Notes under the pieces: model-generated
The model's database searches: none
What the model saw: only the letters and a program-made list of their open reading frames with translations
Told to the model about the DNA's origin: nothing
Made by a program: the position numbers and the translations under genes
In this document: positions 37,801 through 48,791 of the stretch, one piece after another
Layout of the letters: every line of letters begins with the position of its first letter
Numbering within the stretch: the stretch's first letter is position 1
Assembly: GCA_018873245.2 (NCBI GenBank)
Contig: JAEMBT020000003.1
Location: 36,001 to 100,000, forward strand
DNA from: Archegozetes longisetosus
Lineage: Eukaryota > Arthropoda > Arachnida > Sarcoptiformes > Trhypochthoniidae
Direction of reading: 5' to 3'
Length of the DNA stretch: 64,000 nt

Positions 37801-40800
37801 TGATGAAGACCTTATTAATGAAGGAGACTATTCAGATCCTGATCGTATTAGTGATATTAATTAATTCTCAGTTTTAATTACTTTTATATTTACGAACTTT
37901 TAATGAAAGTTTATATTTTCCAAATTAAAGCCCTGGGCGTATATTAGTTCCAACAATCGTGTCCTAAAAACCTTCACTTTCCGAATATAAGCCCAGGGCT
38001 TATATACGGAAAGATCCGGTACCTTCCATTCATGCTTTACACATAAGCATACCTGAGAACACAGAAATCTAGAAAAGGTTTTCTTTGAATAACCTTTTAT
38101 TCCTTGTGATTTTCGAATAAATTTTGAATTACAAATCAGTAATTATACATGAATTGATAATATTAAAGTTTTATGATTTTATTATCTCCCCTTTGGCTTA
38201 ATTGGTGTTTTGAATACGGGAAAGCAAGCTAGCGTCAAATAGAGTCATACATTTCAAATCTAATCTCTGCCTAATTTTATCAATTTCTTATGTTTTATGA
38301 TTCCTGATTTATTTCAAGTAATAATAAGCGTAATAGTAACCAGTAACTTTGGATCTAAATTGAGTCCACTAAACCCAAAACCCTAATTTCATCTGAGAGA
38401 CTTATTTTAGGCCGCGCTCAATTTCCAGGTCATTTTTTGGATGCTATTGTTTGGTTCTATAAGCATTCTGAGATAATCAACTTTGAAAGAGGTGTTCCTG
38501 TAGAATTATGAAAATATTTATCGCTTTTTATCTCAACTTTATCACGAAAAATACATGCAAATGTCGTTCTTGTTTTATGGTCTAGAAACGAATGAATATT
38601 GCTCTTTAAGTTTAAATCTGATAATTGCACATAATTATTTTAAATTTTGTCTTAAAGGTCGATAAATAACCTTCAAATCGATATATCACATGATTGATAG
38701 ATTTATTAATGTGTAAGATGATTGAATAAATTATTTTCACACAATAGAACCTTACCAGATTTTATCTGTTTCAAGGCAAAGGCAGCATGTCTTTGCCTTC
38801 TTAATGAACACACTCAGTGCAATTATTCTTTAATATTACGCATCGATCAGATTGGACTTATGAATAAAATTTGAAATAAATAGAACAAAAGATGGTTCCG
38901 CAATCATTGCTTTGTTTAGAGACACGTCTAGGATCAAAAGTGGTGTTTAAAATAAAAGCGACAGTTTTTATTTATAAAGCGTATTTATTAACTAATTATT
39001 GTTTTGATCAGGAAGATAACTCCTCAAACTCTATTAAGGGTTTCAGTCAATATGATTAAAAGAGTTAAACTGCTTAGAAAATAGTGGACAACATTTCAAC
39101 ATATGTTATAAAGTACTGGTTTGCCATTTCTAAACACTAATTCTGTTATATTTAGTTTGACTATTAAAAGTTTGTTTTAAAGCATCTAATTTTGAATCGA
39201 TGAGTAATCTACTTGACATTTCATTAAAGTATCAAAATATAAAGAAGCTCTAACTGATTATAATAATAACCTTCTATTTAGAAATTCTATATACAGTCAA
39301 CAAAATATTTATCCGAACATGCTTTATTCTGTATCATTAAAACTTCGGTAACTCTGATCTACATTGATTAAAGTTTTTCAAATCCATAACTCTTTGAATG
39401 ACCTATCAATACATTCTTGTCTCATTGCTGTCTGACCACCGGTTACTGAGTAAATGTAAAATATTTCAAAATTGAGACCTTTGGTAAAATTAAAATTTCC
39501 AAACTACTGGGTCAATTTTAATTCCTTCAACGGCAAAATATAATATCGGCATGTCTCGATAGATACTTTGTTGACTGTAGATATAGATTCAATAAAACAC
39601 ATACTGTATATATCTATCAATTTTGTTCAGACAACTATTTCAAGCATAGTACCGTCGACAGATAAATGTTGCGTATCCATCAATCCTAAAATGATGCAGA
39701 AGAAATTTAGGGCTCGACAACTCATTGAGTTTTGTGCTAAGTATATAGAGATTAATCAATAAATGCATTCTTGATAATCAGTTTAGAACTTTTCAATCGT
39801 AAATTTTGAGTCATGTTAATGAAGAGATTTGACAAAATACCATGAGTAGAAAAATTTTCAATGGTTGAAAATAACACATTTTTATCGGCTGAGTTTATTG
39901 AAAAGAGTTTGTCATCACCATGAAAATGTGTTATTAGCTCAATTTAAAAGTGCGAGTAGTCCTGAATCCTATACTAAAATCATTTGAATTGAGTAATAAT
40001 TTTAAATTTTTATTAAAATTATTTGATAGATCTTATCAATATTTTGATTCTATGACTGATTGCGGTTATGATTATTAAATTGACATTTGCTATGACTGAT
40101 ACTAAGATACTAATCATGTTTAGCAATGACTGGCTTGTCGTATTTTAATTTATGTCTCGTCCCTCCTGTCTTATTCAAACGCACCAGGAATTAATCCGGG
40201 ATCAATGCATAACACTTATCTGTCGACTGTACAGTCATTTAGAGTCAAATCTAACTCTTACCGTTTGCAAACTTGAAAATTTTAAATCAAAACTTGTACT
40301 TTAGGGAATATAGCTTTGTCATATGAAAAATATCTATGAATGACTGTCATGTTTTGCATTTACAGTAATTAATAATAATAAGCTGCTAGGCTTTGGTCTT
40401 TTGGTATTGCAACCAAAGTCTATATACCCTTAAAAACATACAAAAATTTGACAGAGCCATCATTTTTGTTTGAAATTATTCAATTTTCAACTTATTTCTG
40501 TTCGAAACAATGTTTTTAAATGGCTACCACTTCATGTATAGCTGACCCTGTAAAATTGTTAGCACAAAGGGTATGAAAGATAATTAAATTAATTTTTTTT
40601 GTTCAAAATGCACAGTCAAGATGAGACCACTCTTTCTATCCCCAAACAACTCCTTGGAAGCTTTTCTGACAGACGGCACAAGTGTTGGCCTCATTTAAAT
40701 AATTAAAATAAATATATTTCATACCCGGACGTTGTTATCTTTGACGAACTGATTGGCGATATCAAGGCTTAGCGCTGGAATCAAAATATTGACTGTCATA

Positions 40801-40871
40801 ATAAAAGAGCACAAAATAATTAAAATACATCTACTAGTAGTAGTTCTAAAAACGTTGAGTCGTCGCGCCAT
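34832..40871 (-). CDS. Four-TM protein with PPEY and PPPY tail; exons 5.4 kb apart (204 aa)
   Basis: Exon 2 (35299-34832) is clear. It starts after an AATTTCAG acceptor with ETFRTDLYVF and encodes TM2 (IIGVIGAFRQSY), TM3 and TM4. The tail contains an Asn/Gly/Ser run, then PPEYEPPPPYSEQ, which holds two PPxY motifs. No first exon lies close upstream. The only matching one I found is at 40871-40725: ATG, a basic N-terminus (MARRLNVFRT), a hydrophobic TM1 from CILIILCS, then a GTATGA donor in phase 0, exactly as in the paralogues. Pairing the two is inference, supported by phase, strand and order. The intron would be 5425 bases and contains a Tigger-like element with a foldback inside it and two mariner-type MITEs. 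An AATAAA on this strand lies at about 34717-34712. Confidence 0.7.
36447..38019 (+). mobile_element. Tigger/pogo-like remnant carrying a nested foldback
   Basis: TA flanks and inverted ends CAGGATCTTTCCGCATATAAG / CTTATATACGGAAAGATCCGG. After 37682 a short acidic coding trace with ENEYEEESDEDLINEGDYSD resembles the acidic C-terminal tail of Tigger transposases. The 36482-37680 foldback interrupts it. GGGCTTATAT units recur near both ends. Confidence 0.7.
36482..37680. mobile_element. Long hairpin MITE with about 415-base arms
   Basis: TA flanks and ends CAGTCATTGACAAAACTCCG / CGGAGTTTTGTCAATGACTG. The two arms, about 36482-36897 and 37265-37680, are nearly identical inverted copies with a core of about 370 bases. 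No transposase frame. The near identity of the arms points to recent insertion. Confidence 0.9.
38022..39291. other. Intronic AT-rich DNA
   Basis: Within the inferred long intron of the 34.8-40.9 kb gene. No feature supported. Confidence 0.4.
39294..39577. mobile_element. Mariner-type MITE (284 bases)
   Basis: TA flanks. Ends CAGTCAACAAAATATTTATC and the inverse of CAGTCAACAAAGTATCTATC. No coding sequence. Confidence 0.85.
39652..40229. mobile_element. Mariner-type element (578 bases), non-autonomous
   Basis: TA flanks. Ends CCGTCGACAGATAAATGTT and the inverse of CAGTCGACAGATAAGTGTT. The interior lacks a recognisable transposase. Confidence 0.85.
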
Positions 40872-41272
40872 TTACTAGATTAACTCGAAATGAGTTTATG
40901 GTCCAATCCTTAGCTCAATTGTTGTCGATCGCAAAAGTAATTCTTTGGCTCAATAAGATCACAGAAAATAATCTTTCATTTCAATTATAGTCAGTCTACT
41001 TATTTTCGCAAAATATAATCAATTCATTACCATAGCATTGATATCAGCAACTTTTCAAATATAAGATAAAAGACATTACCTGAAGATTGGCTTGTTATCA
41101 ACTTAAACAATTCAGACTTACATTTAAAGCTAAATTTTTCAACAACAAAGCGAACCATTATGGAAAGTACAATTCGAGTTAATTGTTATTATCTCATATT
41201 AGTTAAATTCAATATCATCAATGTTTGAGAAGTCTTATAAATATGTTAATCCACTAATCTTTTAGTCGTAGT

Positions 41273-41814
41273 CAGAAATGGGATTTTTAGGGTCAACCCT
41301 AATTTGACTTCGTGGCCCTAATTTACCCTAATTGAGCTTAAACCCAAAATTTACCCTAAATTGACGTTATAGAGATCTTATATACCCCTAAAACAGAAAT
41401 ATTTAACTTTTTGGATGCTTATGATTCCTCAATTTTGTTTGCATTTGAGTAAGGTCCCCAAAATTGACACATGTTTATCTGAATTATTTAAAATAAGGCT
41501 AAAATAATTATTAAGTGATTTATTTCTATTCAGCTATTATTGTGAATAATAAGCGCTAATACTCTATGACTAAAAGTATTCTTTCGGATAAGCCTCATGT
41601 GAAAGCTGAAATATTGAAAAATATTTTGTAATCCGCTTAGATTATGGTCGTTCGTGTAAAAATATTTGAATAAACTTATTTTTAGAGAACAAATACATGT
41701 AACATATCTGATAGTTCAAAAAATGGACCCTAATGTTGGCCCTAATTTGTTCCAATCTTGATCCTGATACTCTACCCTAATCAGCAAAATTTTGACTCTA
41801 AAAATCTCATCCTG
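41273..41814. mobile_element. hAT-type MITE with CCCTAATTT-rich ends
   Basis: Inverted ends CAGAAATGGGATTTTTAGGG and the inverse of CAGGATGAGATTTTTAGAG. The flanks GTCGTAGT and GTTATAGC match at 5 of 8 positions, a possible decayed duplication. Both subterminal parts repeat CCCTAATTT. Confidence 0.65.
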
Positions 41815-41980
41815 GTTATAGCTTTCAGTTGCTAATCATTAAAACAGTTTCAATCATCAGCTCTATTTTACTCTCGAAACATTCAGTACTCGAGAAAAGT
41901 TCTTAACTTCAAACTCTGCAGCAAATATTTTATTAAATTGAAAAATTAATTTAAGTTCTTTGAATAAAGCTTTTAACTAG

Positions 41981-42662
41981 CTATCGATCATTTAAGCGAT
42001 TCATTTCATAAATATCATTATAATTGGGTGGCAACTCATACAACGGCAAAGTATCTGTAGATAATCGAAATCCATGTACTTCTTCTGATTCAGTTGGAAT
42101 ATATCTTTGATTATACGATAGGTTTGTCGTTTCAGAACCTATTTCATCGTGAATTGTATAATAAACAAAGATTCCAATTCGTTTTGGGTCGGACTGTATA
42201 ATATGTGGAAGACTTCTTCTATCATTCAAGTGTTTGCGCCTGTTTTTGTTTATACGATAAAAAGTAGTAAAATATGTAACAATCGTTAGACTTATATCGA
42301 TAGACGTTAACACTACAACTAGTTCAGATATTAGAGTAAGACTGATATAAAGTTGAGCAAAACTAATTATTGTAGAGTGAATACAATTCAATATGAAAAC
42401 AAGACTCCGGTTGCAATCATTTGATCCCAAAATCAATGTTATGCACAATTTACTAAACCAGTGGAATAATATAGATGACCAAAATATAACCTATCAAATG
42501 AAAAGTTTATAATTGCTCAAAATAACTGAAAACACGTACCTCTCTATTGTAATGATTGAAAAATTTTGTGATATCGTTAGTGACTAAACTAATCAATACC
42601 AACAAATGGAATGATTCAACTATTAATGAAATTTTGATAAATTTCATTCTTATTTTGTTCAT
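41981..42662 (-). CDS. Four-TM family protein with PPNY tail, two exons (210 aa)
   Basis: Exon 1 is 42662-42540 (MNKIRMKFIKISL, then TM1, then a GTACGT donor). Exon 2 is 42490-41981 after a TTTGATAG acceptor, and the 49-base intron is phase 0. Four hydrophobic segments fall at about residues 9-30, 42-62, 70-92 and 94-118. The tail of about 85 residues is acidic and tyrosine-rich and contains ELPPNYNDIY, a PPxY motif. Sequence similarity to the neighbours is weak in the membrane segments. The length, TM count, strand, intron position and phase, and PPxY tail place it in the same family. An AATAAA on this strand lies at 41934-41929. Function is unknown. Confidence 0.75.
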
Positions 42663-44917
42663 TTCTGTCAACATTTTCAAGTATAATCAAAGGCATATAA
42701 ATTATAAATTTGTTCATATGACTAACTTTAATACAGATAATCTAATAGTGCCATATTCTGCAAATTATGCCCATATTATCAGTCAAATTTTATGATTTTG
42801 TTATCGAATCGCATGAAACTTTTTTTTATAACTTTACATTTAACTCAACAATTATACAAATTGAACCACACTAACATCTCTGATCAAACTAATTCAAATA
42901 CTCGAAATCAGGTTCAGCACATTATACAATTTTTGATAGATCAAAGTTTAACCATCTTTTTTTGTTAATAAATAGACAAGAGAGTCCATTAGAACAGCTT
43001 CAAATAAAATATTACAGACAATTTTTGAAAGTTTTTCTCAGTATTCACATTATAAAACTTGTTCACGAAAAATCTGGTGCGAACAAATGATAAAAAGTTA
43101 AATTTTTCCTGCAAAAATATCCTTATCCAGCAAATCATTATTTTTATTTTTAGGATTTGATCAATAATTAATGTAAACAAATTTTTTTGTATACAAATAT
43201 TTTTTCGAAATAAATCTAAGTTTGAAATCATATTAAATTGGAAAGAAAAGCATGAGAAATCTTTGAACGCTTAAGGTTATCGACCTTTGACTGATTGAAT
43301 GATAGTAGGCTATAGGGTGGCGGGTGCCTCGTATTTAGGCAGGCAATTCGGATTTTCTCTTTCGACATTAGTCAATTGGTCAATATTATCCTGAGAATTA
43401 ATCATATTTTTCACAGTTTGTTGGCTTGTTGTGAACGGTTCTTAATAAAAAAAAACACAGAGCACACATATACGCACAAATGGATAATACTTTATTCAAT
43501 AAAATGAAAGTCCAGAGTTGTCCTCTTGGCTTTAACTTTAGTGATAGAAAACAAGTCCAGACGCTGTTAAATGTCATGTAAATGGCTGAAATCAGTGTTA
43601 ATTAGAAATTTTCATTATAAGCGCCTACCATTCCAAAAGTGCAAACATTTAGTAATTATTGCAATTATAATAACGCAAAATTTAATCGTCATCTAAATAA
43701 TATGAATTACAAAACAAAGTATAAATCATTTTAATGCAATCCTTCAACTGGCCACATGAGGCATAAAATAGATACAGATTATTTTAACAATATTTTGATA
43801 CTGTTGTCGCTTGTATTCGAATACTTCGGACCTGAAATACTCAATTTTTATGTATTTAGCTAACTTGAATAGTAAATTTAAATTAACAAAAGATGAACTT
43901 TCAGTAATATTCAAACTAACAGTTAATTTTTCTGTTGAAAGTCACATTTCAAATACTTTTTGTCAGTCTTTTCTAATAGGTTCGTAATGAATATTCAATT
44001 TTATTTATTTGTCACATCTGATGATTGACCTCAGCTCCAGTTTGGTACAATTGAAAGCAATATCTTGTCTCATAGCTGCCAATAAAACAGACGCAGACAT
44101 CATGAATAATGAGATAGTAAATAAGGATCACTTAATTACTTTGGTCAAAATTGTTTTAACCTGTATCTCTTATTCATAAGTCTTGTCATAACTTCATATG
44201 TCTAAGTTATTGTTTCTGAGTTTTGTTTTTTCAAATATAAAATTTCCATTGCGTGTAACTATGGTCTCATTTACAATAGAAAGATAAGAAAGTAGTAAAA
44301 TGAATAGCATTTAATGATAATAGAAACTACAAAACATAAACTGATTGATCCTGTTATTTTATAAGGACTCAAACTCTTACATATCCGTATGGAGAATTTG
44401 ATGAATTATATGTAAAATAATGTCCAAATGCGTCTGCCTTTGAGTCTGCTCGAAATCCCTAAAATTCGAACTGTGCTTACCGTATCAATCAGACAACAGT
44501 ACCATTAGAAAGAGCCTGATCTATTGGCTAGAGATCGGCTATTTTAATGATCATAAAAATGTGCACTGGCCACTTTCATGTAATGAAAAGTTTTACGCAA
44601 TAATACAGAACTTAGCTTTGTACTATTCTCTAAACTTTCCTAAACTATGAAAACAGAATGTAAAAACTTGTCATCGACTCTAAAATCAATGACTAAACAC
44701 AATAAAATTCAAATAATTAACAGATAAAGTTATATATAAAAAGGGCTTTACTCTCTTTTTGTCGTGTAAGATCTCACATGAATTCCTGATACCTAATTTC
44801 TAACGTACATAACAATAAAACTCAATGTTTGTGATAATTGTATTGTTTGTGTGATGCTCAGTGAATTTAAATAAATCTTATTAATTCGATTAATTTTCAA
44901 ATATCGAGGTTCTACTG
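42663..44917. other. AT-rich non-coding DNA
   Basis: No supported gene or complete repeat. Confidence 0.45.
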
Positions 44918-45145
44918 TACTTTAATTTTTTGACTTGGGTGTCGTCTCTCTGTCTAGAGGATTAAAGAGTAGATCTAAATAGTGTCAATTTGAGGATTTT
45001 TATGGCAAAATTTTCCATTCATTCAGATCGGCAATATAATAATTGAGAATTTTGCCATAAAAATCCTCAAATTGACACTATTTAGATCTACTCTTTAATC
45101 CTCTAGACAGAGAGACGACACCCAAGTCAAAAAAATTAAAGTGTA
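44918..45145. mobile_element. Near-perfect hairpin repeat
   Basis: Arms of about 96 bases (44918-45013 and 45049-45145) are almost exact inverted copies around a 35-base loop. A TA lies at each end, suggesting a mariner-type MITE. Confidence 0.75.
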
Positions 45146-45664
45146 TTACTGAGCTAACAATATAATAGATTCGGTCCTAAGCCTATAATCAAAAACAGAC
45201 GTTACATGTGGTCCACGAATGGTATTGTTCGCCCCGAGAGTAGATTGCATGTAACAATATTTACAGACTTATGACTAACCGAACTAAAATTTCTAATCAT
45301 TAACTGATATTAATTTTTTATCTAAATTATTTTAGTTCGATCAATTTATTGACAGGCCTATTGGCTGTGTATCAGCTTACTATTCGACAGTTTAATATTA
45401 TTTTATTATAATTTCAATAATACATACTTTAGCTTGTGAATTAGAGACTCATACAATTTGGTCATTTGACAGATTTCTACGCATGAAATGAGGACAGTTT
45501 TCATTATTTTGATTGATTGGCAGTTATTTCTCTAGAATCAGCGCAAATCATTGGCTGCATTATAAGATCAAAATTTTGATTTATTAGGGTTCTACTCAAG
45601 TTTATAAATGTACAACATATAAATAAGGTTTTATTGATCAAACATATGTTTGTGGATCATTTGG

Positions 45665-46303
45665 TCATTTATATGAATTTGTATCGCTTGTATAAGCGGG
45701 CGGCGGCGGCGGCTGCCATCCGGCCGACTGACTTTGATATTGATGACCACTATAACCGGGAGCGATGTGGACAACCGTTTGAGGCTGAACTGGACTCACA
45801 ATCATAGTAGTGGCAAACATTCGATTTCTGAGAATATGAAGATCTCTGGCGAAAGCAAAGGCTAATCCGGTTATTACGAAATATAAAACAGTCGAGTACC
45901 AATAACTCGGAGTTTTCACGGCTATCGAAATACTACCCAATGAACCCAATGCCATAAGAATGGCGTAAGTCATAGTCATGCAGAAATGTTCTTTAAAAGC
46001 TCCCAACAGTCCCAATAAGTGGAATAAAATACCGATGACCGCCGCAGCGATTATTATACTTTTGGCCATACTCTGGTTTAAGTCAGTTGCAATCTCTTAT
46101 TTATTTATTGAACAGAGAATGAGTAATTATTTCATAAATACCTTGACGTCGTTGGTATAATCGCTTGAATTATTTTTTGCGACCGCTTCGACAAGGCTTG
46201 AAGCGATCGAAGCCATGACAATACAACCAATTATTCCTAAAAGCGCCACACTAAATAATGACCATTTTTTACACAAAAAACTGCCACTTCTCTCACTATT
46301 CAT
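45665..46303 (-). CDS. Four-TM protein with PPAY tail, two exons (189 aa)
   Basis: Exon 1 is 46303-46142 (MNSERSGSFLCKKWSLFSV, TM1, then NDVK and a GTATTT donor). Exon 2 is 46072-45665 after an AACCAG acceptor; the 69-base intron is phase 0. Exon 2 starts SMAKSIIIAAA and carries TM2 ending LLGLLGAFKEHFC, then TM3, TM4 and a Gln/Ser/Pro tail with PPPPPAYTSD. It is clearly the closest paralogue of the 19.8 kb gene: C-x-KWxLFSV in exon 1, G-x-x-GA-x-KEH-x-C in exon 2, and a glycine/glutamine then PPxY tail. It is probably an integral membrane protein of the surface or endosomal system that could be bound by WW-domain ligases (inference). An AATAAA on this strand sits at 45635-45630, 30 bases past the stop. 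Confidence 0.85.
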
Positions 46304-46920
46304 ATTTAGTATAACTTATAACAACTAATTCAGTTTTGAAATGAAACAAACGCCCTAATCCTCTCTATTATATATGATACGCAACTAATTGGTTAAGTTG
46401 CAACTATTGTGAGAAAACTTCAAGACCTTATCACAAAATGGCTAACGTCTGATAAGATGAACAAATAGATTATTAGTTGCCTGCATTCAATTCTATGGAT
46501 TTCTGTACAACTTAGAATAGAACATCAGTAACGAACATCGTAAATTTGAAACTATTTTACAAAATAAATCATAGGTACAGTTGTGTCAGAACGAAATGTT
46601 CCAGTGAATTACTCATAGGCAGTTAAAAATCTCATTTTCATTAAAAACACTGAGTGTGTAATATTAGAGAAATATAAGATTTTTAAAAGTCTAAAAAAGC
46701 CAATAATTTCCCACTTTGAGTGAATATAAAGTTAACAATGACTAATATTCAAGAAATGATTAGCAAAAGGGCACGGCTTTAGAATATGGCCTGGAAGCGA
46801 TTGTGGCGACACCTATGTAGGGTGATAGCACATGACTAGTAGAGTTCAACAAGGTATATATCAAGTGTACCGGATGAGGGGTTCGTGAGATATAATCAAA
46901 ACAAATTAGAAAAATTTGAC

Positions 46921-46986
46921 TAACCTAACCTAAACTAAACTAACCTAACCTGACCTAACCTAAACTAACCTAACCTAACCTAAACT
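46921..46986. repeat. Degenerate (CCTAA)n, telomere-like
   Basis: About a dozen CCTAA/CCTAAA/CTAAA units in a row. TTAGG is the usual arthropod telomere repeat. Here the array is interstitial and lies inside a transposon. Confidence 0.75.
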
Positions 46987-47047
46987 TATATTCATCTTTT
47001 AAGGATGAGTCTGCAATGCGTGAATGAGATATATAGTGGGGAACATA

Positions 47048-47713
47048 TGAACGCCCCGATAATAAAAAAGCCTATCTCGAGTTAACTTCTTTTTCGGATT
47101 TTGTTTTAAACATTGAGCTCACATCATACTTTATTCATATAATAAAATTCAATATATGTTTCAATGGAAAAAATTTATAAATAATCATGTTTAAAAAACT
47201 CTTGATCACAATAGAATTTAATGCTAATCAAATCTAACTTTAAGAGAATGCGCGATCAATTTGTGTTATGTTCATTATGAACAGTACAATATTGATGATC
47301 ATTACATAACATCAAAGCTTTAGTTTTTATTTATATCAATAAACCATTAATCAAGTGTTTTATTAGGATTTAAAATGTTTAATTCAATCAATAATAAATT
47401 GATTCATTTATCTAATGGCTCGCCAAATAAGAGAACTCCTCTTATTCCAACTAATTATTAGACTATTTGGATGTAAAAAATAGAAAATTTTATATTGACT
47501 TTCTATCTCACAATTTAATTTTAATTCTGAAGAATCAGATTATTGTGATGAATCTGACCTAGAATATGTTTAATTATACGTTACAAATAATAAATTCCAT
47601 ATTTAAGTTTCAATGAGTTTGATTTTTGTAAACATTTTTGAAACGCAACTTTAAGTGCGTTTTACTCGTTTCAATGCTTTAAGAGATAGGCTTTTTTATT
47701 ATCGGGGCATTCA
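47048..47713 (+). mobile_element. Pogo/mariner-type element nested in the 46.8-47.9 kb element
   Basis: TA flanks. Ends TGAACGCCCCGATAATAAAA and the inverse of TGAATGCCCCGATAATAAAA. A short acidic trace SEESDYCDESDLEYV near 47530-47570 recalls the acidic C-terminus of pogo/Tigger transposases. Confidence 0.8.
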
Positions 47714-47992
47714 TATGTTTGTATTGTATTATATATGCATATATAGTATAAAATATATGCAATTTTTAAAAATTATTTTGATTATATATCCCGAACCCGT
47801 CAACCGGTACACTTGATATATACCTTGTTGGACTCCACTAGTCATGTGCTATCACCCTATATAGGTGTCACCACAATCGCTTCCAGGCCATATTCTAAAG
47901 TGCTGCCCATCGTTGGACTTCTTTCTTCATGTACTATCATTATATATGGGTGTCGCCATAATCGCTTCCAGGCCATATACTATAGTGGTGTC

Positions 47993-48783
47993 TAGGGTGA
48001 CCAAGTCAAAACCTGTTTCTGTTGTTTCTGTTGTTGTTTCCCCCTGCACAGCCCACAACTAAGGCCAGGGGTCGCCGCTTTTACTCAGTGGTATCGCAGT
48101 GAGGATAGTGTCACAGTTTTAAGAGGACACACCTGAGCCCTCCGAGTCTGTCGTCTGGTGGTCTCAGAGACCAGACTCTACCGAGTTACGTCCCCTCGGT
48201 TTGGGACCGCGGTCGTCGAAGATCCCCCTTAGCCTTCTCTTCCCTCCCGGCCCAGTGTTACCTGGGTAGAAGGAAGCAGTACGCCACAGTGGGATTCGAA
48301 CCCGCTCCCCAAGGGTTGCTCTGTCAGTGTTTTGACTACTACGCCAACAGACTTGGGTAAGTCAAAACCTGTCAAATGCGGGACAAAAAAAATTTTAGTC
48401 CCATTATAAAATTTTTTTTAAAGAGTTTTAACCTGATTGAAGTTAAAAATCACAGTTTGAAATAACAATTATTTGAAATATAAACTAAAGACTTGATTGA
48501 TAACTGCACTTTATAAGAGTCACACACGATGTGAATGAAAACAAGGTATCAGATAAACGGATTAAAACTCTTTTTATCTAAAGACTTCTACATATTTTAA
48601 GATAAGAAACGTGTTAACAATTAAATTGCATTATTTGCATTAAATAAAAACACACAGTGAAAATCTGTTAAGATAAATCTTAAAATGTATATTTTCTGTC
48701 CCGCAAAGGCTGCATACGGTATGCGGGACACAACTCTTAAATGTGGGACAATCCCGCACAATGCGGGACACTTGGTCACCCTA
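47993..48783. mobile_element. hAT-type MITE with ATGCGGGACA-rich ends, carrying a SINE
   Basis: Ends TAGGGTGACCAAG / CTTGGTCACCCTA with an exact 8-base duplication GTGGTGTC (47985-47992 and 48784-48791). The motif GCGGGACA recurs near both ends. A 342-base SINE is inserted close to the left end, so the hAT element itself is about 435 bases. Confidence 0.9.
48017..48358 (-). mobile_element. tRNA-derived SINE with 14-base target duplication
   Basis: Flanked by AAGTCAAAACCTGT at 48003-48016 and 48359-48372. On the minus strand the head near 48358 has an A-box-like TGGCGTAGTAGTC and a canonical B-box GGTTCGAATCCC (48302-48291), so it could be transcribed by RNA polymerase III. The 3' end is a CAACAACAGAAACAACAG-type tail. 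GC-rich, unlike its host. Confidence 0.88.
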
Positions 48784-48791
48784 GTGGTGTC

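Larger units (their letters stand above)
46769..47908. mobile_element. Element with about 145-base inverted ends, TTAGG-like array and nested MITE
   Basis: Left GGCTTTAGAATATGGCCTGG matches the right CCAGGCCATATTCTAAAG, and the similarity extends to GGGTTCG near 46883. Inside are a degenerate CCTAA array and the 47048-47713 element. A second, partial copy of the right end follows at about 47938-47984. No target duplication was found. Confidence 0.7.

Noticed and set aside
48291-48358. A functional tRNA gene on the minus strand
   Set aside because: The B-box is good, but the sequence is the head of a longer element bounded by a 14-base duplication, so it is a SINE.
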